The notes: generated from the letters alone by a model not told the origin. A stretch of 64,000 nucleotides of DNA from Arthrobacter nitrophenolicus (GCF_000332815.1 NZ_AOFD01000008.1:41088-105087); one strand, 5' to 3'. Counted from the first letter of the stretch, positions 1 to 8,907 are shown. A program made the numbers and translations.

Positions 1-314
1 AGTACAAGGCGGCTTCGGATGCCGGCGCCTCGCTGACGGCCGACCACTACCAGATGCTTGCACACTGCACCGCCCTGGCCGTGCCCACCGCCTGGCTGGT
101 CTACGCGGGTGCGGGGGAGATGAAGCTCCGCCGGATCCTCAACACGGACATCGACATCGTGGAGTTTCCGCTGGACCTTTCCCTGCCACCGTCGGACATC
201 CTGGCCTCCGTCCGGGAGCTGGCCCGGCAGTCCTGGGGAGAAGTGGTCCGGCAGCATTCGGCGGTTGAGCCTGTCGAAACCACCACGGGTTTCGACAAGC
301 TCAACCAACGGTGA
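1..314 (+). CDS. mcrC: McrC-family 5-methylcytosine restriction component, C-terminal fragment
   Basis: The window opens inside this gene; the frame is open from base 3 to the TGA at 312-314, so only about 103 residues are seen. The motif YQMLAHCTALAVPTAWLVYAG matches the C-terminal part of McrC, the partner of the McrB GTPase in restriction of methylated DNA. The upstream McrB would lie outside the window. The last 18 or so codons are not McrC-like: they are encoded by a dispersed repeat (GGTTGAGCCTGTCGAAA and its inverted copy, 263-306), which appears to have extended the reading frame. Family assignment is fairly secure; activity cannot be judged from a fragment. Confidence 0.75.
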   Translation, partial: YKAASDAGASLTADHYQMLAHCTALAVPTAWLVYAGAGEMKLRRILNTDIDIVEFPLDLSLPPSDILASVRELARQSWGEVVRQHSAVEPVETTTGFDKLNQR

Positions 315-329
315 TTGAGCCTGTCGAAA
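263..329. repeat. Dispersed inverted repeat, family A (TTGAGCCTGTCGAAA)
   Basis: The left arm GGTTGAGCCTGTCGAAA (263-279) pairs with TTTCGACAAGCTCAACC (290-306) with one mismatch. A further half copy, TTGAGCCTGTCGAAA, lies at 315-329, ending just before the kinase stop codon. The element sits between two convergent genes and could fold as a bidirectional terminator. Related copies occur at 5888-5903 and 48764-48813. Confidence 0.85.
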
Positions 330-330
330 T

Positions 331-1890
331 CTAGACCGGGACCCGGAACGTGAAGGTGGTGCCCTTGCCCAGCTGGCTGTCCACCTCGATCGTCCCGCCG
401 TGCGCTTCGACGATTGCCTTGCTGATGGGCAGGCCCAGGCCGACGCCGGGAATGGCGGTGCGGCGCACGTTGCTGGTGCGGAAGAACTTGGCGAACACTT
501 CGGACGTGTCCTCCGCGGTCATCCCCATGCCGGTGTCCGAGACGCTGCAGGCCAGGTGGCCGTCCTCCTGTGCCAGGCTGACCAGGACGTTCCCGCCGTC
601 GGGGGAGTACTTGATGGCGTTGGACACCAGGTTGTCCAGGACCTGGGAGATGCGGGCGCCGTCCACATGGGCTTCCAGCTTGTCCGGCGTCTCGGCCGCC
701 AGGACCACTCCGGCCACTGCGGCCTTGGGCAGCGCGGAGGACACGCTGGCACGGACCAGCTCGGCAACATCCACTGTGTGCGGAGTGACAATCAGCTGGC
801 CGTTGCGGCTCGCCAGCAGGTCGGACACCAGGGTCAGGAGACGCTCGGAGTTCCGCCGGATGATCTCCAGCATCTCCCGGTCTGACTCCGCCTGGTCGTC
901 GGCCAGCAGGATCTCCACGTAGCCCAGGATGGAGGTCAGCGGGGTGCGGAACTCATGGGAGACGCTGGAGACAAAGTCGTCTTTCGCGGACAGGGCGTTC
1001 ACCAGGTCCGTCACGTCGCTGAAGGCGATCACCGAGCCGGCAAACTTGCCGTCCGGATCCTTCATGGCACGCGCCGTCGTTACGAAGGCGCGCTGCTCCT
1101 TGCCGTCACCCAGCCACACGAGGTAGTCCGTGAAGGTTTCGCCCAGCACGGCGCGGCGGACCGGGCGGTCTTCCACGGGAACCAGGGTTTTGCGGTCTGG
1201 TCCGAACACCAGGAGCTGGGATTCGTTCGGGTCCGGGTTGTCCTTGGGACTGGCCAGGACGTGGTTGGCACGCTGTTTCCGGTTCATGAGGACGTCATGG
1301 CCGTCGGCATCCACGGCGAGGACGCCCAGATGCACGGTGTCCAGGACTGTATTGAGGAGCGATTCCTGCCGCTGGCTGGTGCGGAGGTTGGCCTGGAGCT
1401 GGGCGTCTTTTTCCTCCAGCTCACGCTGCTGCCGCATCATGCTCAGCGTCAGCACGCTCACGGACACACCGATTCCGAGCGTGATGACGGGAAGGAGCAG
1501 GGTCCGCGCAAAGTCCTGCGCGGTGAAGGTCCCCTTGATGAGCAGGGGCGCCCACAGGATGGCCAGCGGGGCGAGGAACGCCAGCCACAGGGCCAGCCTG
1601 GGGTAGTAGCCGGAGGCGCACAGCCAGATCACCGGGAGCACTGCGAGCAGGCCGATGCTGGTCAGGCTCTCCAGGCCGCCTTCCCGCCCCAGACCGATGG
1701 AGACGAAATCAAGCACGGGAATGGCCAGGAAACTCGTGTACGGCAGCCGCTCCCACGGAACGAGGTAGCAGGAAGCCATCAGCACGAGCTGGGAGACCAG
1801 GAACGCGACGAAAAAGGGGTTGCCCATGCCCTGGGGAAAGAACACCCACACCAGGAAAGCCGTCAGGCACGTTGTCACGAAGAGCGGCAT
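331..1890 (-). CDS. Membrane sensor histidine kinase (PAS-HisKA-HATPase)
   Basis: From the first ATG (1890) the protein has 519 residues: about five hydrophobic segments in the first 150, a short coiled linker, a PAS-like region (about 180-300), a HisKA dimerisation domain with the phosphoacceptor motif SVSHEFRTPLTS, and a C-terminal HATPase domain with N box (DNLVSNAIKYS), DTGMGM and GVGLGLPIS. It should autophosphorylate and pass phosphate to the response regulator encoded divergently at 2080. The frame is open upstream without ATG or GTG, reading RLRFFRRPFHEYRLRDRVAL. An ATG at 1985 would join this if one C were restored near 1954, so the N-terminus is probably about 30 residues longer and hidden by a one-base deletion. 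The signal sensed is unknown. Confidence 0.9.
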   Translation of the reverse strand: MPLFVTTCLTAFLVWVFFPQGMGNPFFVAFLVSQLVLMASCYLVPWERLPYTSFLAIPVLDFVSIGLGREGGLESLTSIGLLAVLPVIWLCASGYYPRLALWLAFLAPLAILWAPLLIKGTFTAQDFARTLLLPVITLGIGVSVSVLTLSMMRQQRELEEKDAQLQANLRTSQRQESLLNTVLDTVHLGVLAVDADGHDVLMNRKQRANHVLASPKDNPDPNESQLLVFGPDRKTLVPVEDRPVRRAVLGETFTDYLVWLGDGKEQRAFVTTARAMKDPDGKFAGSVIAFSDVTDLVNALSAKDDFVSSVSHEFRTPLTSILGYVEILLADDQAESDREMLEIIRRNSERLLTLVSDLLASRNGQLIVTPHTVDVAELVRASVSSALPKAAVAGVVLAAETPDKLEAHVDGARISQVLDNLVSNAIKYSPDGGNVLVSLAQEDGHLACSVSDTGMGMTAEDTSEVFAKFFRTSNVRRTAIPGVGLGLPISKAIVEAHGGTIEVDSQLGKGTTFTFRVPV

Positions 1891-2046
1891 CTGGCTCAGT
1901 GCTACGCGGTCCCGCAGCCGGTACTCGTGGAAGGGACGCCGGAAGAATCGCAGCCGTCCCGAGGACCAGGCGACGGATCAGTCATTGCGTGGCGACTTTC
2001 GCGCGAGGGTGTAAAGGGCCATAGCAGCAGGATATCCGCAGGCAGC

Positions 2047-2052
2047 TATACT
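2047..2052 (+). promoter_or_regulatory. Putative -10 element of the response-regulator promoter
   Basis: TATACT lies 27 bases before the ATG at 2080. No convincing -35 hexamer is seen at 16-18 bases. A purine-rich stretch (GAGGGGG) between the two serves as ribosome binding site. Confidence 0.4.
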
Positions 2053-2079
2053 TCTGACGTTGGCTGCTGAGGGGGCACT

Positions 2080-2841
2080 ATGAGTGATGCACGCGTTGGG
2101 CTGGTCATCGAGGATGACCATGATATCCGGGAACTGGTCCGCACGGTCCTGACCCAGGCCGGTTTCGAAGTGACAGTGGCAAGCAGCGGCGCGGAGGGCG
2201 TCCTCATCGCGAAGACCCTGAACCCGGACGTCATCACCCTGGACCTCGGCCTGCCGGACATCGACGGCTTTGAGGTATCGCGGCAGATCCGCGAGTTTTC
2301 CGACGCCTATATCGTGATGCTCACGGCCCGCACCGAAGAACTGGACACCCTGATCGGGCTGGAGTCCGGCGCGGACGACTACCTCACCAAGCCGTTCCGT
2401 CCGCGCGAGCTGCGTGCCCGTATCGCCGCCATGATGCGCCGGCCCCGGTCAGGTGCGGATACCGAGGCGTCCACGGTGGAGGCTGCGGAGGGCAACGGGC
2501 ACTCCGAACGCGGGAACTACAGCCACAACGGCCTGGAACTCAGCTACGCTTCCCGCACCGTCGTGGTGGACGGCAAGGAAATGAACCTCACCCGCACCGA
2601 GTTCGAACTGCTCCATGCCCTGCTCGAGGCCGGCCGGACGGTCCGCACCAAGGCGGACCTGGTGCGCAGGCTGCGGGACGAGGATTACGACGTCGGCAGC
2701 TACATCAGCGAGGCCGACGAACGCTCAGTGGAAGTCCACATGGGCAACCTCCGCAAGAAGCTTGGCGATTCCCCCCAGCAGCCGCGCTGGCTGCAAACCG
2801 TCCGCGGCGTGGGCTACCGGCTGGCTCCAAGCGAGCACTGA
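2080..2841 (+). CDS. OmpR-family winged-helix response regulator
   Basis: The 253-residue protein has a receiver domain (1-125) with acidic pocket E11/D12/D13, phosphoacceptor D55 (TLDLGLP), T82 and K104. A low-complexity linker of about 35 residues follows, then a Trans_Reg_C winged helix with LTRTEFELL and the terminal VRGVGYRLAP. It is the likely partner of the kinase at 331-1890, from which it is divergently transcribed. A GAGGGGG ribosome binding site supports the ATG at 2080. The 3' end overlaps the convergent HPt-like gene by 28 bases. Target genes are unknown. Confidence 0.92.
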   Translation: MSDARVGLVIEDDHDIRELVRTVLTQAGFEVTVASSGAEGVLIAKTLNPDVITLDLGLPDIDGFEVSRQIREFSDAYIVMLTARTEELDTLIGLESGADDYLTKPFRPRELRARIAAMMRRPRSGADTEASTVEAAEGNGHSERGNYSHNGLELSYASRTVVVDGKEMNLTRTEFELLHALLEAGRTVRTKADLVRRLRDEDYDVGSYISEADERSVEVHMGNLRKKLGDSPQQPRWLQTVRGVGYRLAPSEH

Positions 2842-3224
2842 GCCTGCAGCCGGTGCGTCGTCAGTTCGCTGCACAGGTTGATGGGGCGGAGGAACGTGGC
2901 GGCCAGCCGGGGAAGGACGACGGCGGCATCGGACGTGCGTGCGTCGGTGCGGATTGCGCCCTCGAGGTCCAAGGCAAGGCCGGCGAGCCGCTCGGCTCCC
3001 ACCATTTGGCTTGACGTCTTCAGGCTGAGGACTGCATCCACCGAGCCGTCCAGGTCCCCGGTGGTCAGGGCCAGCCGAAGGCGGTCGATGCGCTCCGGCA
3101 GGCACTCGATGAAGTTGTCCACGAAGACCCTGCAGTACCCCTCGTCCTCCTCCAGTTCCTCCAGGAGCCGGTCGAGTACGGACTGGTCCACCAACGGCCG
3201 GGGGGCATCATCTGAGGCGCTCAC
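2814..3224 (-). CDS. HPt-like protein lacking the phosphoacceptor histidine
   Basis: The 136-residue protein starts at GTG 3224, chosen because AAAGGAG stands a few bases upstream; a longer open frame to 3398 has no supporting signal. It looks like a four-helix HPt domain: LLEELEEDEGYCRVFVDNF, then VLSLKTSSQMVGAERLAGLA. HPt proteins normally read AHxLKGSS here; the position of the phosphorylated His is Leu in this copy, so it should not relay phosphate by the usual chemistry. It lies tail to tail with, and overlaps, the response regulator gene, suggesting a docking or inhibitory role in that system. That role is inference. Confidence 0.7.
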   Translation of the reverse strand: MSASDDAPRPLVDQSVLDRLLEELEEDEGYCRVFVDNFIECLPERIDRLRLALTTGDLDGSVDAVLSLKTSSQMVGAERLAGLALDLEGAIRTDARTSDAAVVLPRLAATFLRPINLCSELTTHRLQAQCSLGASR

Positions 3225-3434
3225 GACGCTCCTTTCAGCTGGGAAGAACCATTGACGGAAACGTCGCGGGTTGGTGGTGCTGTGCCCTTTCAGGTTAGGT
3301 CTGCGGCCATTTTGCGGCGGGCTTTCCGGGGAGAATTGTGGGTTTCTTGATGGGAGGGCGGGACCTGCGCCCAATACTTGAGCCAGTGCTTCCTGCACGA
3401 AAACATCGCGGCTCCGGCCGCCCGTCAGCTGGGG

Positions 3435-4676
3435 ATGGGTGCCTTGTTTCGAATGCTCAGGACGTTAGTTGTCGCTGTCTTCCTTGGGACCGGGCTCGCT
3501 CTGTCCGGCGTGCAGCCGGCCGCAGCCGGCGCTCCTGCCGCACAGGTGGCAGTCAACCCGGGGACCGGTCCGGCGGGATCCGCCGTCACGGTTTCCGGTA
3601 CGGGGTTCAAGGCCTCCACCACGGGAACGGTGATCGTCGGTTCTGCCACGTTCCAGTTCCGCACCACGGCGACCGGTGCCTTCAGCGCCGGCATCACCAT
3701 TCCCGCTGGCGCCGCCGGGAGCACCACCATCACGGCCAAGACCTCTTCCATCAAGGCCTCCACCGTTTTCGTCGTGCAGGCAGCGCCTGTACCCGCGCCC
3801 CAGCCACCCGCCGTCAGCACTGACCCGCTGCGTTTCGGCGTTGGCACTGCCGGGGGAGCCATGGCAGCGGCGGAGTTGGATGAGGTGGCCAATCTCGCCG
3901 GGGAGAGTCCCTCGCTGGTCCTGATCTACAAGGACTTCCGGCAGGCCCCGCCCCTGGCAGAGCTGGACGCGGTTCACGCACGGGGAGCCCTGCCGCTTGT
4001 GACCTGGGAGCCGTGGGCCTGGGGCGGCGGCGTCAACCAGCCGGCATACTCGCTGGACCGGATTGCGGCAGGGGATTTCGATGCCCGGATCACCGAGTGG
4101 GGCCAGGCCCTCGCTGCCTGGGGCAAGCCCGTGATGCTGCGCTTCGCCCACGAGATGAACGGCAATTGGTACCCCTGGTCCCAAGGGGTCAACGGAAACC
4201 AGACCGGCGACTACATTCCGGCCTGGCAGCACGTGCACGATCTTGTGGCGGCTGCCGGAGCAGGCAACGTGCAATGGGTGTGGTCGCCGAACGTTCCCTA
4301 CTGGGGATCCACAGACCTTGCCGGCCTTTACCCGGGCGCTGCCTATGTGGACGTGGTTGCCCTGGACGGCTACAACTGGGGCACGTCCCAGACGTGGAGC
4401 AGCTGGATCATGCCGCAGGACCTGTTCGGCCCCGGCATCGCCCAGCTCCGGACGCTGTCTCCGGGCAAGCCCATCCTCATCGCGGAGACGGCTTCCACCG
4501 AGCTGGGCGGTTCCAAGGCCGCCTGGAACACCGAACTCGTGTCCTACCTGGCAGCCCAGCCTGACGTGGTGGGCTTCGTCTGGTTCCACCTGCAGAAGGA
4601 GGCCGACTGGCGCATCAACAGCAGTGACTCATCCGCGTCCGCACTTCGAAACGCCTTGCTGGCGCGGCGCAGCTGA
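3435..4676 (+). CDS. Secreted GH26-like beta-mannanase/endoglucanase with IPT/TIG-like domain
   Basis: From ATG 3435 (alternatives TTG 3378, ATG 3453) the protein begins with a signal peptide (LRTLVVAVFLGTGLALS...AAAGAPA). An Ig-like TIG module follows (VNPGTGPAGSAVTVSGTGF), then a Pro-rich linker and a catalytic barrel. The barrel has LRFAHEMNGNWYPWS, the typical GH26 acid/base region, and a second Glu in ILIAETASTE, the expected nucleophile. It is predicted to hydrolyse beta-mannan or a related beta-glycan outside the cell. No carbohydrate operon adjoins it, so it seems to be a stand-alone secreted enzyme. The substrate cannot be fixed from sequence. Confidence 0.82.
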   Translation: MGALFRMLRTLVVAVFLGTGLALSGVQPAAAGAPAAQVAVNPGTGPAGSAVTVSGTGFKASTTGTVIVGSATFQFRTTATGAFSAGITIPAGAAGSTTITAKTSSIKASTVFVVQAAPVPAPQPPAVSTDPLRFGVGTAGGAMAAAELDEVANLAGESPSLVLIYKDFRQAPPLAELDAVHARGALPLVTWEPWAWGGGVNQPAYSLDRIAAGDFDARITEWGQALAAWGKPVMLRFAHEMNGNWYPWSQGVNGNQTGDYIPAWQHVHDLVAAAGAGNVQWVWSPNVPYWGSTDLAGLYPGAAYVDVVALDGYNWGTSQTWSSWIMPQDLFGPGIAQLRTLSPGKPILIAETASTELGGSKAAWNTELVSYLAAQPDVVGFVWFHLQKEADWRINSSDSSASALRNALLARRS

Positions 4677-4682
4677 ATACCG

Positions 4683-5126
4683 TCAAGAAGCCGGCCGATC
4701 AGTGCCGCTTTCCAGGAAGCGCACCAGATGGTCCTCCAGCGCTGAACCGTCCTTGAGCTCGCACTCCCAGACGGTGAGGACCTCCCACCCGGCGTCCTCA
4801 AGCTGGCGGCGCTGGCCGGCGTCGCGCTCCCTCGTCCTGGAGCGCTTCGCCGCCCAGAATTCCGCGTTGGCCTTTGGGGCGTGCTGCCCAACCCGGCAAT
4901 CGTGGAAATGCCAGAAACAGCCGTTCACGAAGATGACTTTGCGGCGGCCTGCGAACACCAGGTCCGGGTTGCCGGGCAGCCGCGACGTACCGGACCTGCC
5001 GTGCAGGCGGTAGCGGTAGCCCTTGGCATGGAGCAGCCTGCGCACTAGCAATTCGGGCTTGGTGTTCTTGCCTCGGATCCGGGACATGTTCCAGCTGCGC
5101 CGCTCCGGAGTCAGCTTGTCCGCCAT
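4683..5126 (-). CDS. vsr: Very short patch repair endonuclease
   Basis: The 147-residue protein carries the Vsr signature: MSRIRGKNTKPELLVR at the N-terminus, the metal-binding Asp in GNPDLVF (D55), and the zinc/active region FVNGCFWHFHDC (C70, H73, H75, C77). Vsr nicks 5' of the T in T:G mismatches that arise by deamination of 5-methylcytosine. No Dcm-type methyltransferase is in the window. It is the last of four minus-strand genes reading from bioB; whether they share a transcript is unknown. Length is normal for the family. Confidence 0.92.
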   Translation of the reverse strand: MADKLTPERRSWNMSRIRGKNTKPELLVRRLLHAKGYRYRLHGRSGTSRLPGNPDLVFAGRRKVIFVNGCFWHFHDCRVGQHAPKANAEFWAAKRSRTRERDAGQRRQLEDAGWEVLTVWECELKDGSALEDHLVRFLESGTDRPAS

Positions 5127-5145
5127 ACTCCAAGTCTAGGAGTGC

Positions 5146-5580
5146 TCAGATCTCCCGCTCGGGCTGTTCGCCGAACACGAAGTGCCGGCCGCTGACCGAC
5201 TTTGGCTCGATCTCCACGTAGAAGTCCTTGAGCGTGGGCACCCAGGTCTTCAGGCCCAGCGCCTCCACGGCCTCCAGCTCTGCCGATTTGTTCAGCACGC
5301 GCGCGGTTCCGCGCAGCACCACTGACCAGGCCTCGTCCGAGACGATGCCGTCCGCCTCGAAGAGCACCGTGGAATTGATGGTCAGCTGTGCCAGTTTGTT
5401 GCCCGGCGCCGTCCGGAGGTAGATCTTCCGCTCCGCCGTGACGTAGTTGACCGGGAAGATATCCGGTTCGCCCGCAACCGAGACCACCAGCCTGCCGTGC
5501 TTGGTGTTCTCCAGAAGGTGCCATGACTGCTCGTCGGTGAGTTCGAGTACGGGTTGGCCGTCTGCGTGTTCAAACATCAT
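5146..5580 (-). CDS. Pyridoxamine 5'-phosphate oxidase-family protein
   Basis: The 144-residue protein has the split-barrel flavin-binding fold of the PPOX family: a starting helix (LTDEQSWHLLENTKHGRLVVS), the strands PDIFPVNYVTAERKIYLRTAPGNKL, and GTARVLNKSAELEAVE. Such proteins bind FMN or F420 and are usually small reductases of unknown substrate. The start is ATG 5580, or the adjacent ATG 5577. It lies 54 bases downstream of the restored end of bsaP on the same strand. The family is clear, the substrate unknown. Confidence 0.85.
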   Translation of the reverse strand: MMFEHADGQPVLELTDEQSWHLLENTKHGRLVVSVAGEPDIFPVNYVTAERKIYLRTAPGNKLAQLTINSTVLFEADGIVSDEAWSVVLRGTARVLNKSAELEAVEALGLKTWVPTLKDFYVEIEPKSVSGRHFVFGEQPEREI

Positions 5581-5634
5581 GAAGCCATTCTTCTACTCAT
5601 TGTAGAAACGCGCCAGAGGGTTGCCGGTTTTGCT

Positions 5635-5914
5635 TCAGCCGCTTTCAGCGGGAGCGGACGTTTGGCCGTGGCGCGAGCAGTGGGCCCACCAGCAAAGGGG
5701 AAACCTGTACCTTGAGCCGCCGCCCGCACCGGACGCAAAAGCGCGGGGGCTCCAGCTCCAGCCTCACCGCGCACGCCGGGTGAGGGTACGACGGCGGTGT
5801 GCTGCCGCCGTCGTACGCTTCCTTCTCGGCGGGGAGGCCGCAGTGCCCGCAGAAGGTGCGGAAGGCTGGGCCCGGTGTAGCGCCGGTGGTTGAGCCCGTC
5901 GAAGCCCGGTTCAT
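5635..5914 (-). pseudogene. bsaP: Biotin synthase auxiliary protein BsaP, apparent frameshift near 5694
   Basis: The start ATG overlaps the bioB stop by four bases (ATGA), indicating translational coupling. The protein has a zinc-ribbon-like Cys pattern (FCGHCGLP, PACAVR, PPRFCVRCGRRL) typical of BsaP, the small actinobacterial protein needed for activity of the adjacent type of BioB. After KVQVSPL the original frame runs to a stop at 5645. Another frame reads WWAHCSRHGQTSAPAESG to a stop at 5635 and fits the family's usual C-terminus, so a small indel (probably GG lost) is likely. Residues 4-11 (ASTGSTTG) are encoded by a half copy of repeat family A, not by ancestral bsaP sequence. Confidence 0.78.
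5888..5903. repeat. Half copy of repeat family A inside bsaP
   Basis: GGTTGAGCCCGTCGAA differs by one base from the arm of the repeat at 263-279. It lies within the first codons of bsaP, just beyond the bioB stop codon. Confidence 0.75.
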
Positions 5915-6930
5915 AGTGTCTTCTGGAGTTCCTTGATGGGCATATTGAGGTCCACCAGGAGGTTGAGGTCGGCGTTGGCGGGCCGGCCGAGGGTGGTGAG
6001 GTAGTTGCCGACGATGACGGCGTTGACTCCGCCCAGCAGCCCGTCGCGGGTGCCGAGGTCGCCGAGGGTGAGCTCCCGGCCGCCGGCGTAGCGCAGGACG
6101 GTGCGGGGCATGGCGAGGCGGAAGGCGGCGATGGCGCGGAGGGCGTCCTTGCCGTCCATGACCTGCTGGTTCTCCAGCGGGGTGCCCGGCCGGGGGTTGA
6201 GGAAGTTCAGCGGGACCTCGTGCGGGTCCAGGGCGGCCAGCTGCGCCGCGAGTTCAGCACGCTGCTCGAGTGTTTCGCCCATGCCGATGAGGGCCCCGCA
6301 GCACAGTTCCATGCCGGCGTCCTTGACCATGGCGCAGGTTTCCAGCCGCTCCTCATAGGTGTGGGTGGTGACCACCTGGGGAAAGTAGCTGCGCGCCGTT
6401 TCGAGGTTGTGGTTGTAGCGGTGGACGCCCCAGCTGGCCAGTTGGTCCACCTGTCGGCGGGTCAGCATGCCCAGGGAACAGGCGATGTTGATCTCCACTT
6501 CCTCGTTGATCCGGTCGATGGCGAACTTGATCTGGTTCATGAGTTTGATGTCCGGCCCGCGGACGGCGGCGACGATGCAGAATTCGGTGGCGCCGGTGGC
6601 GGCCGTCTCCTTGGCGGCCTTGACCAGTTCCGGGATGTCCAGCCAGACGCCGCGGACGGGGGAATCGAAGAGGCCTGACTGGCTGCAGAAGTGGCAGTCC
6701 TCGGGGCAACCGCCGGTCTTGATGGAGATGATGCCCTCCACTTCCACGTCCTCGCCGCAGTGCTTCAGGCGCACCTGGTGGGCGAGGTCAAGGGCAGCGG
6801 GAAGGGCCTCGTCCGGCAGGCGCAGGACTTCCACCAGCTGGGCTTCGGACAGGCCGCGGCCCTGTTCCAGGACCTGCTCGCGGGCGGTCACAAGAATTGG
6901 ATGCTTGAGGAGTTGCGGTTGAATCGTCAT
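5911..6930 (-). CDS. bioB: Biotin synthase
   Basis: The 339-residue radical-SAM enzyme inserts sulfur into dethiobiotin. The Cx3Cx2C cluster motif is at C75, C79 and C82 ([13 protein letters not shown]), followed by [19 protein letters not shown] and the C-terminal [16 protein letters not shown] 6930 was chosen over the longer open frame (to 7161) because GGAGGACC lies just upstream and homologues begin here. It overlaps bsaP by 4 bases. No other biotin genes are in the window, so bioF/bioA/bioD lie elsewhere. The gene is divergent from the NCS1 permease at 7147. Confidence 0.95.
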   Translation of the reverse strand: MTIQPQLLKHPILVTAREQVLEQGRGLSEAQLVEVLRLPDEALPAALDLAHQVRLKHCGEDVEVEGIISIKTGGCPEDCHFCSQSGLFDSPVRGVWLDIPELVKAAKETAATGATEFCIVAAVRGPDIKLMNQIKFAIDRINEEVEINIACSLGMLTRRQVDQLASWGVHRYNHNLETARSYFPQVVTTHTYEERLETCAMVKDAGMELCCGALIGMGETLEQRAELAAQLAALDPHEVPLNFLNPRPGTPLENQQVMDGKDALRAIAAFRLAMPRTVLRYAGGRELTLGDLGTRDGLLGGVNAVIVGNYLTTLGRPANADLNLLVDLNMPIKELQKTL

Positions 6931-7146
6931 AGGTGGTCCTCCGGCTGGCTTGGATAGCTTCCCTGCCGACGCTAGTTCTGCACTGCCCGCGTGTTTTTGT
7001 GGGATGGCCACAACGGCTGGCCGCCGGTTTTGTTGACAGCTTTGGTCAAGACTTAACACAGCGGAAACAGGTCCGTGACTGGACTGTCTTTCCGGCTGGA
7101 TAGCGTCGCACCGGACCCCCTCCCCGGACGAAAGCGACCCTGACAG

Positions 7147-8872
7147 ATGAGCAACGACCAACGGACACCGCAGCTTCTGGAGGCGCCGGCACCGCCTGGC
7201 GCCGCCGTCGTCGGAAGCGCCCCGCCAAACACCGCGGGTGGCAACGCCGCGGCACTCAACGCCACGAAGGAAAGCCTGGAGGACTACACGCTGAGGTTTG
7301 CTCCGCGGTCCTACCGGAAGTGGAGCGGGGGCGTGGTGGCCACCAGCGCCCTGGGCGGGATCGCCTACCTCGCCGACTTCTCGATCGGGGCGAACATCGG
7401 AATCGCCTACGGCACTGTCAACGCGATCCTTGGCATCCTGGTGGCCGCGGTGATCGTCTTTGCCACCGGATTCCCGCTGGCGTACTACGCGTCGCGCTAC
7501 AACATCGACCTCGACCTGATCACGCGCGGCTCCGGCTTCGGCTACTACGGCTCCGTGGTCACCAACGTTATTTTTGCCACGTTCACCTTCATCTTCTTCG
7601 CGCTTGAAGGCTCCATCATGGCGCAGGGACTCGAGGTTGGCCTGGGGATCCCGCAGTGCTGGGATATTTCGCGTCCACGGTGATCATCATTCCGCTGGTG
7701 ATCTACGGGATGAACACGCTGGCCAAGCTGCAGGTGTGGACCACTCCGCTGTGGCTGCTCCTGATGGTGGTGCCCGTGGGGTATCTCCTGGTGTCCCACC
7801 CGGAGAGCATCGACACCTTCTTCGCCTACACGGGTGAATCGGGCGACGGCGGGCCCAACCTTGCCTCGGTGATGCTGGCTGCCGGCGTCTGCCTGTCCCT
7901 CATGGCGCAGATCGCCGAGCAGATCGACTACCTCCGCTTCATGCCGCCGCGGACCGACGCCAACCGTGGCGCGTGGTGGCGGGCGGTGATCCTGGCCGGG
8001 CCCGGCTGGGTGATCTTCGGTGCCATCAAGCAGATCGTTGGCCTGTTCATTGCGATCTACCTGATCGCCACCCTCGATCCTGCCGCCTCCGCGACGGCCA
8101 ACGAACCTGTCCACCAGTTCCTGGGCGTCTACCGGGAGATGATGCCGGCCTGGCTGGCCATGGCCCTCGCGGTGGTGCTGGTGGTCATTTCGCAGATCAA
8201 GATCAACGTGACCAACGCCTACTCCGGTTCGCTGGCCTGGACCAACAGCTTCACCCGCATCACCAAGACGTACCCCGGAAGGATGGTGTTCGTGCTGGTG
8301 AACCTGGCCATCGCGCTGGTCCTGATGGAAGCCAACATGTTCGACTTCCTCAACACCATCCTCGCTTCTACGCCAACTGCGCCATGGCCTGGGTTGTGAC
8401 GGTGGCGTCCGATATCGCCATCAACAAGTACCTTCTGAAAATCTCCCCGAAGGTGCCCGAGTTCCGCCGGGGGATGCTCTACGCCGTGAACCCGGTGGGC
8501 TTCGTGTCCATGCTCCTGTCCGCCGGGATTTCCATCGCTGTGTTCTTTGGCGCGTTCGGGGCAGCCATCCAGCCGTACTCGCCCATCTTCGCGGTGGGCC
8601 TGGCGCTGGTTCTTCCGCCGCTGCTGGCCGTGCTGACCCGCGGCCGCTACTACCTGCGGCGCACGGACGACGGCATCGACCTGCCCATGTTCGACGCCGA
8701 CGGGAACCCCAGTGACGCCAAGCTCCTTTGCCACGTGACGGGGATCGAGTTCGAGCGTCCGGACATGGTCCGGTCCGCCCAGGACGCGCCCGACGGCGGC
8801 CCGCAGTACGTCTCGTCGCTCGCCCTGTCCACGGACAAGACCGGGAAGCTGGTCCTGCCTGCGCAGCGGTGA
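7147..8872 (+). pseudogene. NCS1-family purine/cytosine permease-like transporter, two apparent frameshifts
   Basis: Three overlapping open frames join into one 575-residue membrane protein if one G is restored near 7658 (IPQ-W-LGYFAST) and one near 8364 (NTIL-G-FYANCAM). About 12 hydrophobic segments and the motif [14 protein letters not shown] place it in the NCS1 (CodB-like) cation-nucleobase symporter family. A hydrophilic tail of about 75 residues follows the last helix. It is divergent from bioB, sharing a 216-bp intergenic region with TTGACA at about 7032. Substrate is unknown; nucleobase or vitamin-like compounds are plausible. Both breaks look like lost G residues, so the gene is probably functional. 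Confidence 0.8.
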
Positions 8873-8907
8873 GGGTCTAATGCGCTGACGGCCGTTCGCC
8901 AATAAGG

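Noticed and set aside
955..2070. 371-codon plus-strand frame over the histidine kinase
   Set aside because: It is rich in Gln, His and Gly as expected from a reverse reading of the kinase gene; no domain is present.
6931..7146. BioQ/BirA-type operator between bioB and the permease
   Set aside because: TTGACA and several partial repeats occur, but no match to a known biotin operator could be made by eye.
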